64,000 nucleotides of DNA from Mediterraneibacter gnavus ATCC 29149 (GTDB lineage Bacteria; Bacillota; Clostridia; Lachnospirales; Lachnospiraceae), in NCBI RefSeq assembly GCF_008121495.1, contig NZ_CP043051.1, positions 1,715,501 to 1,779,500 of the forward strand, written 5' to 3'. The notes under the pieces were generated by a model. That model made no database searches, had not been told where the DNA came from, and saw only the letters and a list, made by a program, of their open reading frames with translations. Shown here piece after piece: positions 23,419 through 34,200 of this stretch. Each line of letters opens with the position of its first letter. Position 1 is the first letter of the stretch. The translations under genes and the position numbers were made by a program.

Positions 23419-26400
23419 ATGGCAGAGAATGTATTTGAAGCAGTCAAGCAGTCGGTCAGCACCAGAGAAGCGGCAGCGTTTTATGGGATCGAGGTCAAAC
23501 GAAACGGTATGGCCTGCTGTCCCTTTCACGATGATAAGAACCCCAGCATGAAGGTAGACCAGCGGTTCCACTGCTTTGGCTGCGGTGCAGATGGGGATGT
23601 GATCGACCTGACCGCCCAGCTCTACAACCTTTCCCCAAAAGAAGCGGCGGAGAAACTGGCACAGGACTTTGGCCTGATCTATGACAGTCAGGCCCCTCCC
23701 CGCAGGAAATATGTCCGGCAGAAAACCGAGGCACAAAAGTTTCGGGAGGACCGGCAGCGGTGTTATCGCGTACTGTCCGATTACTACTATCTGCTGAAAA
23801 AATGGGAGGCCGACAATTCTCCCCGGACACCAGAGGAGGAACCGCACCCCTGTTTTGTGGAAGCGATTCAGAAGAAAACCTATGTAGAGTACCTGCTGGA
23901 CCTTTTTCTTTATGAAAGTGAAGAAGAACAAAAGGCATGGATTGCAGAACACACAGCAGAAATCACATACTTGGAAAGGAGATTGAAAATCATGGCTGAG
24001 AATAAACCCACCAACCGAGAGCGGCTAAGGGAAATCACAGACGGCATCGAGCAGGGCATCAAGGAACTGTTCGAGAGTGAAAAGTATATGCGCTATCTGT
24101 CCGTCATGTCCCGCTTCCACCGCTATTCGGTAAACAATACCATGCTCATCTATATGCAGAAGCCGGACGCCACTTTGGTAGCCGGATACAATAAGTGGAA
24201 AGACCAGTTTGAGCGTCATGTAAAAAAGGGCGAGCATGGCATTACCATCATCGCCCCCACACCGTACAAGAAGAAAATCGAGGAGCAGAAACTGGACCCG
24301 GATACCAAGGCTCCGATTTTGGATAAAGACGGAAAGATCGTTACAGAGGAAAAAGAAATCGAAATCCCCATGTTCCGCCCTGTCAAGGTCTTTGATGTGA
24401 GCCAGACTGACGGGAAACCTTTGCCGGAGCTTGCTTCCTCCCTTTCCGGAAATGTGCCCAATTATGAGGCATTCATAGAGGCTCTGCGCCGCAGTGCGCC
24501 GGTGCCGATCACTTTTGAAGCAATGGCCGCCGATACGGACGGCTATTTTTCTGCCGATCATCAGAAAATCGCCATTCGTCAGGGCATGAGTGAGGTGCAG
24601 ACGGTTTCGGCCACAGTCCACGAGATTGCCCATAGCAAGCTCCACAATCAGAAAAAGATTCAGATTGCCAATGACGAGAAGTATCAGGAGATTGAGCTGT
24701 TTGATAAACCCGGTCTGTTTTCCAATGGGCGGATTGCCCGTGATACTCTGCCGGAGGGCGTTTACTGCTACGACCTGCGCGGTTCTGACTATGACCCCGG
24801 CGATCCGATTTATGTGGAGGACCGAGTTGGTGTAAATCATGCAGGCTCTGTGATTCTGGCAGAACCCTTAGACCTTTCAAAAGAAGGGTATCTTCGGTTG
24901 ACCGAGGAAGAAGGGCTGAATTTTGTTGGCGGCTTTTCTACCCTCGCCCAGTTTTTGCAAGAACAGAGGAAAGACCGCCACACGGAGGAAGTGGAGGCTG
25001 AAAGCATCTCCTATGCAGTCTGCAAGTATTTTGGCATCGAGACCGGAGAAAACAGCTTCGGCTATATTGCCAGCTGGAGTCAGGGCAAGGAACTGAAAGA
25101 ACTGAGAGCCAGTTTGGAGACCATCAATAAGACCTCCGGCACTTTGATCTCTGACATTGAGCGCCACTATAAGGAAATCTGCAAAGAGCGTGGGATTGAT
25201 TTGCACCCCAAAGAAGAAATGACCACTGCCACCTCGGAAATACAAAAAGAGTCCGAAACCTTTCGATATTACATCACAAAGGCGGCGGCTGATGCGGGTG
25301 TTTATCCCTTCCAAGAGGGCTGCAAGGTACATTTCACATCAACACTGGAAAACTACGAGGATGGAAAGGTACAGGCATTTGGTTATGTGGAATACCTGGA
25401 AAAACTCTCACCGGAAGAAATTCAGGAGTATGACCTTACCCCTGCCGGAGAAGCGGTAAGTAAGGAAGAAACCATTTGTTATTATGCAGCAGAGTGTATG
25501 GAGTTTCCAAACCTCGGAGAATACCACGATAACCTGTCTTTGGAGGAAGCAATTCGCATTTATCAGGAGATTCCGGCAGAGCGAATGAACGGGATCAAGG
25601 GCATTGGCTTTGAGCTGAAAGACGGAAGCGACTATGAAGGACCTTTTCCGATTTTGACCGGGCAGACCATTGACCTGGATACCATCCAGGCAATCGACTA
25701 TTACCGTGACAATCCGCTGGTACAGAAAGCGGTAAAGGAACTGGCTGCGGCCATGCCAGAAATGGAGGTGCTGGGGGCGGACGCCAATCAGCAGGAGGCT
25801 TTGTTTCTGATCAACGATGCCACCTATCTTCATATCCAGCCCTGTGACAGCGGATGGGACTACACCCTTTACGATGCTGCGTCCATGAAAGAGATGGATG
25901 GCGGTCAGCTGGATATGCCGGAGCTTTCCCGCATGAAGGCAGTTCTCCAGATTTGTGATGACAACGATTTGGGCAAAGACTCGGTAAAATACGCACCGTT
26001 GTCCATCATTGAGACCTTGCAGGAAGCTGCCTATCAGCAGATGCAGGCAGAGGCCAGTCAGATGGCTACTTCTTCCCAGCTGCCGGAAGCACAGGAGCAG
26101 GCACTGGATGAATACCCCATGCCCGATGAGCAGGTCTCCACACCGGATATGCAGGAATACGGATACTCCTATGATGGGATGCTCCCTGTTACCAGAGAAC
26201 GGGCGCTGGAACTGGATGCCGCCGGTTTGACTGTCTATGTGCTGCATAAGGACAATACGGAGAGCATGGTGTTTGACACACAGGAGATCATGGAGCATGG
26301 CGGTCTTTGCGGTGTGGACCGTGAGGAATGGGAGAAAAGCCCTCAGTTCCATGAAAAGGTCATGGAGCGTCAGGAACATCAGCAGGAACGAGAACAGGCA

Positions 26401-27024
26401 TTTCTCTCCCAGAATAGAGATTGCTTTGCCATCTATCAGGTAAAGCATACCGATGAATTGCGTGACATTCGCTATGAAGGGATGGACTGGCTCCGATCCA
26501 TCGGGCAGGCAGTAAAGCGTGAAAACTATGATCTGGTCTATACTGCGCCGTTGGAATCCTGCAATTCTCCGCAGGCTGCTGTTGAACAGCTTTATAATCA
26601 GTTCAACAACAATCATCCGGCAGACTACCACCATCCTTCTATGAGCGTCAGCGACATCGTTGCGATCAGGCAGGACGGTAAGGTATCCTGTCATTACTGT
26701 GACAGCGTTGGTTTTACCCAGATCCCTGGATTCTTGCCGCAAAATCCTCTGAAAAATGTGGAGATGACCGTGGAGGACGATTACGGCATGATCGACGGTA
26801 TCATCAACAATGGCGCAAAAGAGCCTACGGTGGCAGAGTTGGAACAGCAGGCCCGAAGCGGTCAGCCCATTTCCCTGATGGACTTGGCTGACGCCGTTCA
26901 TCGGGAGGAACGGGAAAAGAAAAAATCCGTTGTGGATCAGCTGAAAAGCCAGCCCAAAGCAGAACACAAAAAGACAGCACCCAAAAAGACAGCACCCAAA
27001 AAGAGTGCGGAAAGGGAGATTTGA
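23419..27024 (+). CDS. CHC2-ArdC-HExxH-DUF4316 polyprotein
   Basis: A 1201-residue multidomain protein. Residues 1-190 are a CHC2 zinc-finger primase-like module (CCPFHDDKNPS, FHCFGCGADGDVIDL) paralogous to the IME gene at 9026. Residues about 200-330 are an ArdC-like ssDNA-binding domain (MRYLSVMSRFHRYSVNNTML and KKGEHGITIIAP). A metallopeptidase motif HEIAH follows near residue 401. The C-terminal part carries a YodL/DUF4316-type region (QVKHTDELRDIRYEGMDWL to CDSVGFTQIPGF) and an Ala/Lys tail. ArdC proteins protect incoming single-stranded DNA from restriction. An internal ribosome site AGGAG (23977-23981) and ATG 23992 in frame could yield the ArdC part alone. Confidence 0.85.
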   Translation: MAENVFEAVKQSVSTREAAAFYGIEVKRNGMACCPFHDDKNPSMKVDQRFHCFGCGADGDVIDLTAQLYNLSPKEAAEKLAQDFGLIYDSQAPPRRKYVRQKTEAQKFREDRQRCYRVLSDYYYLLKKWEADNSPRTPEEEPHPCFVEAIQKKTYVEYLLDLFLYESEEEQKAWIAEHTAEITYLERRLKIMAENKPTNRERLREITDGIEQGIKELFESEKYMRYLSVMSRFHRYSVNNTMLIYMQKPDATLVAGYNKWKDQFERHVKKGEHGITIIAPTPYKKKIEEQKLDPDTKAPILDKDGKIVTEEKEIEIPMFRPVKVFDVSQTDGKPLPELASSLSGNVPNYEAFIEALRRSAPVPITFEAMAADTDGYFSADHQKIAIRQGMSEVQTVSATVHEIAHSKLHNQKKIQIANDEKYQEIELFDKPGLFSNGRIARDTLPEGVYCYDLRGSDYDPGDPIYVEDRVGVNHAGSVILAEPLDLSKEGYLRLTEEEGLNFVGGFSTLAQFLQEQRKDRHTEEVEAESISYAVCKYFGIETGENSFGYIASWSQGKELKELRASLETINKTSGTLISDIERHYKEICKERGIDLHPKEEMTTATSEIQKESETFRYYITKAAADAGVYPFQEGCKVHFTSTLENYEDGKVQAFGYVEYLEKLSPEEIQEYDLTPAGEAVSKEETICYYAAECMEFPNLGEYHDNLSLEEAIRIYQEIPAERMNGIKGIGFELKDGSDYEGPFPILTGQTIDLDTIQAIDYYRDNPLVQKAVKELAAAMPEMEVLGADANQQEALFLINDATYLHIQPCDSGWDYTLYDAASMKEMDGGQLDMPELSRMKAVLQICDDNDLGKDSVKYAPLSIIETLQEAAYQQMQAEASQMATSSQLPEAQEQALDEYPMPDEQVSTPDMQEYGYSYDGMLPVTRERALELDAAGLTVYVLHKDNTESMVFDTQEIMEHGGLCGVDREEWEKSPQFHEKVMERQEHQQEREQAFLSQNRDCFAIYQVKHTDELRDIRYEGMDWLRSIGQAVKRENYDLVYTAPLESCNSPQAAVEQLYNQFNNNHPADYHHPSMSVSDIVAIRQDGKVSCHYCDSVGFTQIPGFLPQNPLKNVEMTVEDDYGMIDGIINNGAKEPTVAELEQQARSGQPISLMDLADAVHREEREKKKSVVDQLKSQPKAEHKKTAPKKTAPKKSAEREI

Positions 27025-27026
27025 TT

Positions 27027-27242
27027 ATGGGAAACTTTACTTTTGAGGAAATGAACCTGATGTGCATTTACAATACCGGCAGCCGCACCGGATTGATCGA
27101 CAGCCTGCGTGAGATGCGCGGCGAGCTATCACCGGAGGAAACGGAACTGAGGGAGCTAACCGACAGCGCCCTTACGAAGCTTTGTGCGATGACCGATGAG
27201 GACTTTGCCCAGCTGGAGCTGTACCCGGATTTTGACCAATAA
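27027..27242 (+). CDS. TTRAP-like transposon-transfer assisting protein
   Basis: A 71-residue protein (ATG 27027, just after the polyprotein stop) starting MGNFTFEEMNLMCIYNTGSR and ending with the MTDEDFAQLELYPDFD motif. This fits the TTRAP family of small proteins in Tn1549-like elements. The family name reflects co-occurrence with transfer genes; no mechanism is known to me. It is the last gene of the transcript before the CPBP cargo insertion. Confidence 0.82.
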   Translation: MGNFTFEEMNLMCIYNTGSRTGLIDSLREMRGELSPEETELRELTDSALTKLCAMTDEDFAQLELYPDFDQ

Positions 27243-27390
27243 GCCTAAAGCTGTTCTTTGTAGGGGTCAGAAAGCTATTTATTCTACTATTTTTTCAAGT
27301 AGAGTTTTACCAAAAAAGGATGTAGCTCCTTGACAAGATGATGTATAATGTACTTATGTAAATTAGAAAGCACCAAGGAGTTTTAGAAAT

Positions 27391-28182
27391 ATGAAAAAGC
27401 TAATAGAAGTATCATTAAAATCTATCATTTTCTTTGTTGGATGGGCAATTTGCGCATCAGTTATACCGATTCCTGATATTGACAATGCAGCGTTGTGGAG
27501 GTTTTTTGCAGAACTAATACCGTTTTTAGCGATTGTTGTTATGACCGTCATTTTTTGGTTTGTAGATCATAAAAAAACCAAGTTACATCTCACACAACGC
27601 CCCGTCTATAATAGTACATTAGGAGGGATAGTGGGACTAAGCTGGTTAGGTATATCTGTTGGTATTTTGCTTTTTACCGGGTCTGCGCGGATAGAAGATA
27701 CTAATCATATTTCTATGCTTTGGCTCTGGATACTATCAGCCTTTATCAACACAATTATGCAGGAAATGTTGGTTCGTGGTTATCTATATCAGATGATAAA
27801 GAGAAACTACAATGTAGTTGCGGCAACTATTGTGTCTACCATGCTGTTTACTTTTGCACATGGAGGTGCTTTTGAAGCGGGAATTCTCCCTGTTTTGAAT
27901 GTTTTGACAATGAGTTTGTTTATGACAGCGGTTTTGGAATATACAAATTCTTTGATTGCCCCTATAATCATTCATTTTCTCTGGAATAGTGTAGGAGCGA
28001 TTATTTTGGGAGGAGTATCACTTGCAGAGGACTATCCGCATTTGTTTAATATGACATTCGGTGGCAATCAACTGCTATCTGGTGGAATTTATAAAATTGA
28101 AGGCAGTGTTGTAGTATTTGTTTTGAATGTGCTTATGATAATTGGATTTATTGTGGCAAAGAAAAAGAAGAATATTGCATAA
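27391..28182 (+). CDS. CPBP-family intramembrane protease (cargo)
   Basis: A 263-residue membrane protein with about eight hydrophobic segments and the three CPBP/Abi motifs: QEMLVRGYL near residue 128, FTFAHGG near 152, and HFLWNSVG near 195. The first Glu of the usual EExxxR pair is Gln here. The family includes Rce1-like proteases and bacteriocin self-immunity proteins in Firmicutes, so an immunity role is possible but unproven. The gene is AT-rich compared with its neighbours, has its own terminator, and sits in a 150-nt gap with a TTGACA (27330) upstream. This fits an acquired cargo gene. Confidence 0.85.
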   Translation: MKKLIEVSLKSIIFFVGWAICASVIPIPDIDNAALWRFFAELIPFLAIVVMTVIFWFVDHKKTKLHLTQRPVYNSTLGGIVGLSWLGISVGILLFTGSARIEDTNHISMLWLWILSAFINTIMQEMLVRGYLYQMIKRNYNVVAATIVSTMLFTFAHGGAFEAGILPVLNVLTMSLFMTAVLEYTNSLIAPIIIHFLWNSVGAIILGGVSLAEDYPHLFNMTFGGNQLLSGGIYKIEGSVVVFVLNVLMIIGFIVAKKKKNIA

Positions 28183-28200
28183 GAAGCCATAAAGCAACAA

Positions 28201-28234
28201 GCAGGAAATCTTTTAGGTTTCCTGCTTTTCTTTT
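28201..28234 (+). terminator. Terminator after CPBP gene
   Basis: GCAGGAAA (28201-28208) pairs with TTTCCTGC (28218-28225) and is followed by TTTTCTTTT. It resembles the terminator after the C45 cargo gene at 7282. Confidence 0.85.
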
Positions 28235-28264
28235 ACCCAAAAACCGAAAGGAGGACAGAACACT

Positions 28265-31200
28265 ATGCCAACCAAAGCTGAACGATATGCACAGATGGCG
28301 GACAAGGTGGCAACACAGCTCACGGGGAGCTGGCAGGAATGGGCAGGGTTTCTCACCACTGCTTCCCGCCTTTACAAATACCCGTTCCATGAACAGCTGA
28401 TGATCTACGCCCAGCGACCGGACGCCACCGCCTGTGCAGAGTACGACCTGTGGAATGAAAAGATGGGCCGATATGTAAGGCGCGGTTCCAAGGGGATCGC
28501 TCTAGTGGACGATTCCGGGGACAGACCACGACTGCGCTATGTCTTTGACATTTCCGACACCGGAACCCGTGAACATTCCCGCACTCCCTGGCTATGGCAG
28601 CTGGAGGAGCGCCATCTGGATTCGGTGCAGGCCATGCTGGAGCGCACCTACGATGTCTATGGTGATGACCTTGCCGGACAGCTCACCGAGGTAGCCGGAA
28701 AACTGGCTGAGGAATACTGGACGGAGCATCAGCAGGACTTCTTCTATATCGTTGACGGTTCCTTTTTGGAGGAATATGATGAGTATAACATCGGAGTGCA
28801 GTTTAAGGCAGCCGCCACCGTCAGCATCACTTACGCTTTGATGTCCCGCTGCGGACTGGAGCCGGAACGCTACTTCGACCACGAAGATTTCATGGCGATC
28901 TTTGATTTCAACACCCCGTCCACCATCGGGGCGCTGGGAACAGCGGTCAGCCAGATTAACCAGCAGGTGCTGCGGCAGATCGGCGTCACCGTCCGAAATG
29001 CAGAGCGCGAAGCCACCCAAGAAGAAAGGAGCAAGCAAGATGAACAATCCCATGACCTACATCCAGAACGGAGACTATCTGATTCCCGACCTGAAGCTGA
29101 GCCAGCAGCCGGAGAAACCCCTGGGCAAGTACGGCAGGATGAGGAAAACCTATCTGAAGGAACACCGTCCCATCCTCTACAACCAGATGCTGCTGAGCGA
29201 GAAGCTGTACCCGCACCTTCTGGAGATCGACGAGACCGCCCAGAACAGACTGGAGCAGATGATGCCCCAGCTGGCGAAGGAAGCGGGAGCCACCGAGGAA
29301 CTGAAAGCCAGCGATCCCATGAAGTGGGTGGGGCTGATGAACACCTGCAAAGCCCAGGCAGAGGAGATCCTGATGGCGGAGCTTATCAACAGCTGACCCT
29401 AAACCTGTTCCTCTCCGAAGCGGAACAGATCCAATCCATAGATGAAGCAGAGAATGTAGCGCATACATCCTCTGCTTTTTCTTTTGCCCAAAATGACATC
29501 GACCATGTGCTGCGTTTGGGCGGCAATACAGACCGCCAGAGGGAGCGTGTGGTTGCAGCCTTTGAAAAACAGAAAACCACCGCTGAGATTGCCGAGATAC
29601 TGAAAACGCTGTACCACGGCGGCAACGGCCTTGGCAGCGTGAGCGCATGGTATGCCGAGGATGGTATCCATCTTTCTCACGGGAAGTCTGTCCGTTATGA
29701 CAGGTCTGCCCAGGTCATTTCCTGGGAGAGCGCCGCGGAGCGTATTGGGGAGCTTTTGGAGAGCGGCCAGTTTGCCTCCAATGTGGAGCTTGCAGAAGCG
29801 GCAGGCTATGAACGCTCCCTCCTTGCCACAAAGTTCTGGAACCTATATCACGATCTCAGTGAGGACGCCAGAGAAGCCGGATATTTGTCCTGCCTGTCAG
29901 AGATCAAAGGCAATGGGTTCCCGGAGGAGACCCACCGTCTGACGGAGCAGCTGAGTGACCCGGCTTTCCGCCAGGCCCTCAAGGAAGAATACGCCGCCTT
30001 CTGGACCGCCTATCAGCAGAACCGTGACCTGTTGCGCTTTCACTATCATAAACCAAGGGAGATCTGGGAGAACCTGAAGGAACTTGACCTACCACGCAGA
30101 ACTTTTACTTCTGACCTTTCCCAAATGCCAATCGTCCAGCACTTCATTACCGAGGATGAGATCGACGCCGCCATGACCAGAGGAAGCGGTATCTCTGGTG
30201 GTAAAGGCCGTATCTATGCCTTCTTCATGGAAAACCATACGGATAAGGAAAAAGTGAGATTCCTCAAGAACGAGTATGGCATGGGCGGCTACACCCATGC
30301 ACTGTCCGGCGCAACCTTTAGCGGCGAAGGCCACGACGGAAAAGGAGTGCACTATAAAAAGCAGGACTGCCCGGATGTTCACTTGAACTGGGAAAATGTT
30401 GCCAAGCGCATTACCTCTCTTGTTCAGAAAGGCCGCTATCTTACCGAACAGGAACAGGCGCAGTATGACAAAATCCAGGCTGAAAAGGAACTGGCCGAAG
30501 AAGATGCCATCCAAGCCCAGCAGCCGGAGGTGGAGGAAGAAACGCCAAAGCCTACCCTTCGGGAGCAGTTTGAGCAGTATAAGCCTGTGGTAACTGCCGC
30601 CATTTCCGAGGATGCCGCATACTGCAATGCCTGCGGTCATTCTGACCGTGAAAATGCTGTCATCGAGGGCAATGCTGCTGTGCGCCGTGCGGTCCTTGGT
30701 TCTAAGGATATGGAGCTGATCCGCCTTTATTCTGATATACCGGAGTTCCGCCAGCGTCTGCACCGGGAAGTGATCGACGAAACCTATCCAAAGCTCCATG
30801 AACTTCTGCGCCCTCTTTCTCAAGAAGATATTGATACTGCCCTTTGTGCATGGAACGGCAATATTGAGAGTAAACACGCTGTCGTCCGCTATATGAAAGA
30901 CCATGCAAGAGAGAAAGATACCGCTGCATGGCTGGCTCAGGAATACGGCGGCAGTAACAGCAACAGCCTGTTCATTACTCGTGCCGGAAGCCCGGAGGAA
31001 ATGCAGCTGCCCTGGCCGAAGGTACAGCGCCGGATTGCCCAGCTCATTCAGGAGGACCGGTTCTATACCGAAGAAGAACAGGACCGTTTTGACAACATCG
31101 ACCCTATCGCCATCAGGGAAGCCCTGGAGGAAAGAGGGATTGTCAACGGTCAGGTGACAGAGCCGGAAAAACTGGACAATGACCCATTTATCCAACAGGT

Positions 31201-34200
31201 GATGTCGGATGCAGAGCAGATCGCAGCTGCCGAGACAGAGCAGCCTTCCGAAGTTTCCATTTCCGATGAGGAATATGATGCAGTTCGCCGCCCAACTCCG
31301 CAAAGAACCTCCTATGACCCTGCCGCCCCAGTTTATGCCGTGGGCGATACCGTGTATATCGAGGATGACGCCTATCAGATCACCGAGCTGCGGGATGACA
31401 CCGTGCAGCTTCTGCCCACCGGTATGGTGTATCCCATCTACCGTGCAGAACACAAAGAACAGTTTGAACAGCTGCTTCGTGCAGATCGCCGCAATGCTTA
31501 CTATACCGAGTTTCTTCCCGTTGACCCGAACAAAGCCGATCAGGACCTGCGGGATGTATTGGCTCATGGACTGATGGATGAAGCGGATAAAAAACAGGTT
31601 TCCACGCTGCTGCAATCCGGCAGGAGCAACAGCGAGATCGCCTACTGGCTGAGTAGAGCCTATCCCCATGAGATCGAGACTCTGAATCTGGAGACCGGCG
31701 ATATTGCCGATTACCGTACCACGGCACAGGGCATGGAGCTGGAAGTCCTGGACGCAGAGGAAAAGCGTCTGGCTGTGCTGTATTTTCGCTGGGATGAAGT
31801 TGCGCCTTTGCTGCGCGGGATGTATGCCCGTAAGCTGGATGGCTTTGGACAGGAGCAGTCAGAACCAACTGCCGAATCCCCGACCTTCCATTCCGAGACC
31901 GTGGCCGTCTATCCGGGCGACAAGAACAATCTGCCTTATGATGTGGTGGTGGAACGGCTGCATATTGAGGAGCCGGAGCCGCCAGCCCCTGTGACAGAGC
32001 CGGAAAAAACCTTTGAGGAAGTGCTGGACGAACACCCGGTTTCCATTCAGGTCAATGGCCAGTGGCAGACCTTCCCGAATGTCAAAGCTGCCGAGGAAGC
32101 CTCCTATGAGGAATACAAGGCTAACCTGCGCAGCAATGCACAAAACTTCCGTATTACCGATGAGCATTTGGGAGAAGGCGGTCCGAAAGCCAAGTTCCAG
32201 GCCAATATCGAGGCAATCAAGCTGCTGAAATACCTGGAGGAAACCACCGGACAGGCAACGCCGGAACAGCAGGAGGTTCTTTCCCGCTATGTGGGCTGGG
32301 GTGGCCTTGCCGATGCCTTTGACCCGGAAAAACCGGCATGGGCTTCAGAGTATGCCCAGCTGAAAGAGCTGCTGACCCCGGAGGAATATACTGCCGCCAG
32401 AAGCTCCACCCTCAACGCCCATTACACCAGCCCTACGGTCATTCAGGCCATCTATGAAGCGGTGGGCCGTATGGGATTTGAGACCGGAAATATTCTGGAG
32501 CCGTCTATGGGTGTGGGCAATTTCTTTGGAATGCTGCCGGAGGAAATGAGAAACAGTCGTCTGTACGGTGTGGAGCTGGACCCTGTTTCCGGGCGCATCG
32601 CAAAGCAGCTCTATCCCAAGGCGGACATCACAGTAGGCGGCTTTGAGACCACCGACAGGCGTGACTTCTTTGACCTTGCCATCGGCAATGTGCCTTTCGG
32701 TCAGTATCAGGTCAATGACAAAGCCTACAACAAGCTGAATTTTAGTATTCACAACTACTTTTTCGCCAAAGCACTCGACCAGGTGCGTCCCGGTGGCGTG
32801 GTAGCTTTTGTGACCTCCCGCTATACCATGGATGCCAAGGATTCCACCGTGCGCCGCTATCTTGCCCAGCGTGCTGAGCTGCTGGGAGCTATCCGTCTGC
32901 CTAATGACGCGTTCAAAAAGAATGCCGGTGCCGAGGTGGTATCGGACATCATCTTCCTCCAAAAGCGGGACCGCCCGTTGGACATTGTGCCGGAATGGAC
33001 CCAGACCGGACAGACAGAGGACGGGTTTGCCATCAACCGGTATTTTATCGACCACCCGGAAATGGTGCTGGGCAGACAGGAGCCGGTAAGCACCGCTCAT
33101 GGTATGGATTACACCGTGAACCCCATCGAGGGACTGGAGCTTTCCGACCAGCTGCATGATGCGGTGAAGTATATTCATGGCACTTATCAGGAGGCAGAGC
33201 TGCCGGAGCTTGGCGAAGGCGAAGCCATTGATACCTCCATTCCTGCCGACCCCAATGTGAAGAACTATTCCTATGCCATTGTAGACGGGCAGGTGTACTA
33301 CCGGGAAAACAGCCGTATGGTGCGCCCTGACCTCAACGCCACCGCAGAAGCCCGCGTGAAAGGTCTTGTGGGACTGCGTGATTGTGTGCAGGAACTGATC
33401 GACCTTCAGATGGATGCAGCGGTTCCGGACAGCACCATTCGGGAGAAGCAGGCAGAACTGAACAGCCTCTATGACAGCTTTTCTGCCAAATACGGTCTCA
33501 TCAATGATCGTGCAAACCGTCTGGCCTATGCAGACGATTCTTCCTATTACCTGCTCTGTGCGCTGGAAGTCATCGACGAGGACGGAAAGCTGGAACGCAA
33601 GGCGGATATGTTCACCAAACGGACCATCAAACCCCATCAGGCGGTGGCTGTGGTGGATACAGCAAGCGAAGCACTGGCGGTGTCTATCTCGGAAAAAGCC
33701 TGCGTGGATATGAGCTATATGAGCCAGCTTACCGAAAAAACAAAAGAAGAACTGGCCGGAGAACTGCAAGGCGTGATCTTCCGTGTACCGGGACAGTTAG
33801 AGAAAGACGGCACACCCCATTATGTGACTGCTGATGAATACCTTTCCGGCAATGTACGCCGCAAACTGCGTCAGGCGCAGCGAGCGGCACAGCAGGACCC
33901 GGTTTATGCAGTCAATGTGGAAGCTCTTACCGCCGCCCAGCCCAAAGACCTGGATGCGTCGGAGATCGAGGTGCGTCTGGGCGCTACCTGGATCGACAAA
34001 GAGTACATCCAGCAGTTTATGTACGAGACCTTCAACACCCCGTTTTATCTCCAGCGCAGTATCGAGGTCAACTATTCGTCCTTTACCGCTGAATGGCAGA
34101 TCAAGGGGAAATCTTCCGTATCCTACAACGATGTGGCAGCCTACACCACCTACGGAACCAGCCGTGCCAATGCCTACAAGATTTTAGAGGACAGCCTGAA

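Noticed and set aside
25408..26967. Minus-strand open frame of about 520 codons
   Set aside because: It is the antisense shadow of the CHC2-ArdC polyprotein; composition is odd and no motif is present.
30089..33769. Two long minus-strand open frames (about 526 and 474 codons)
   Set aside because: Both are antisense to the methylase-helicase gene and have no ribosome site or recognisable domain.
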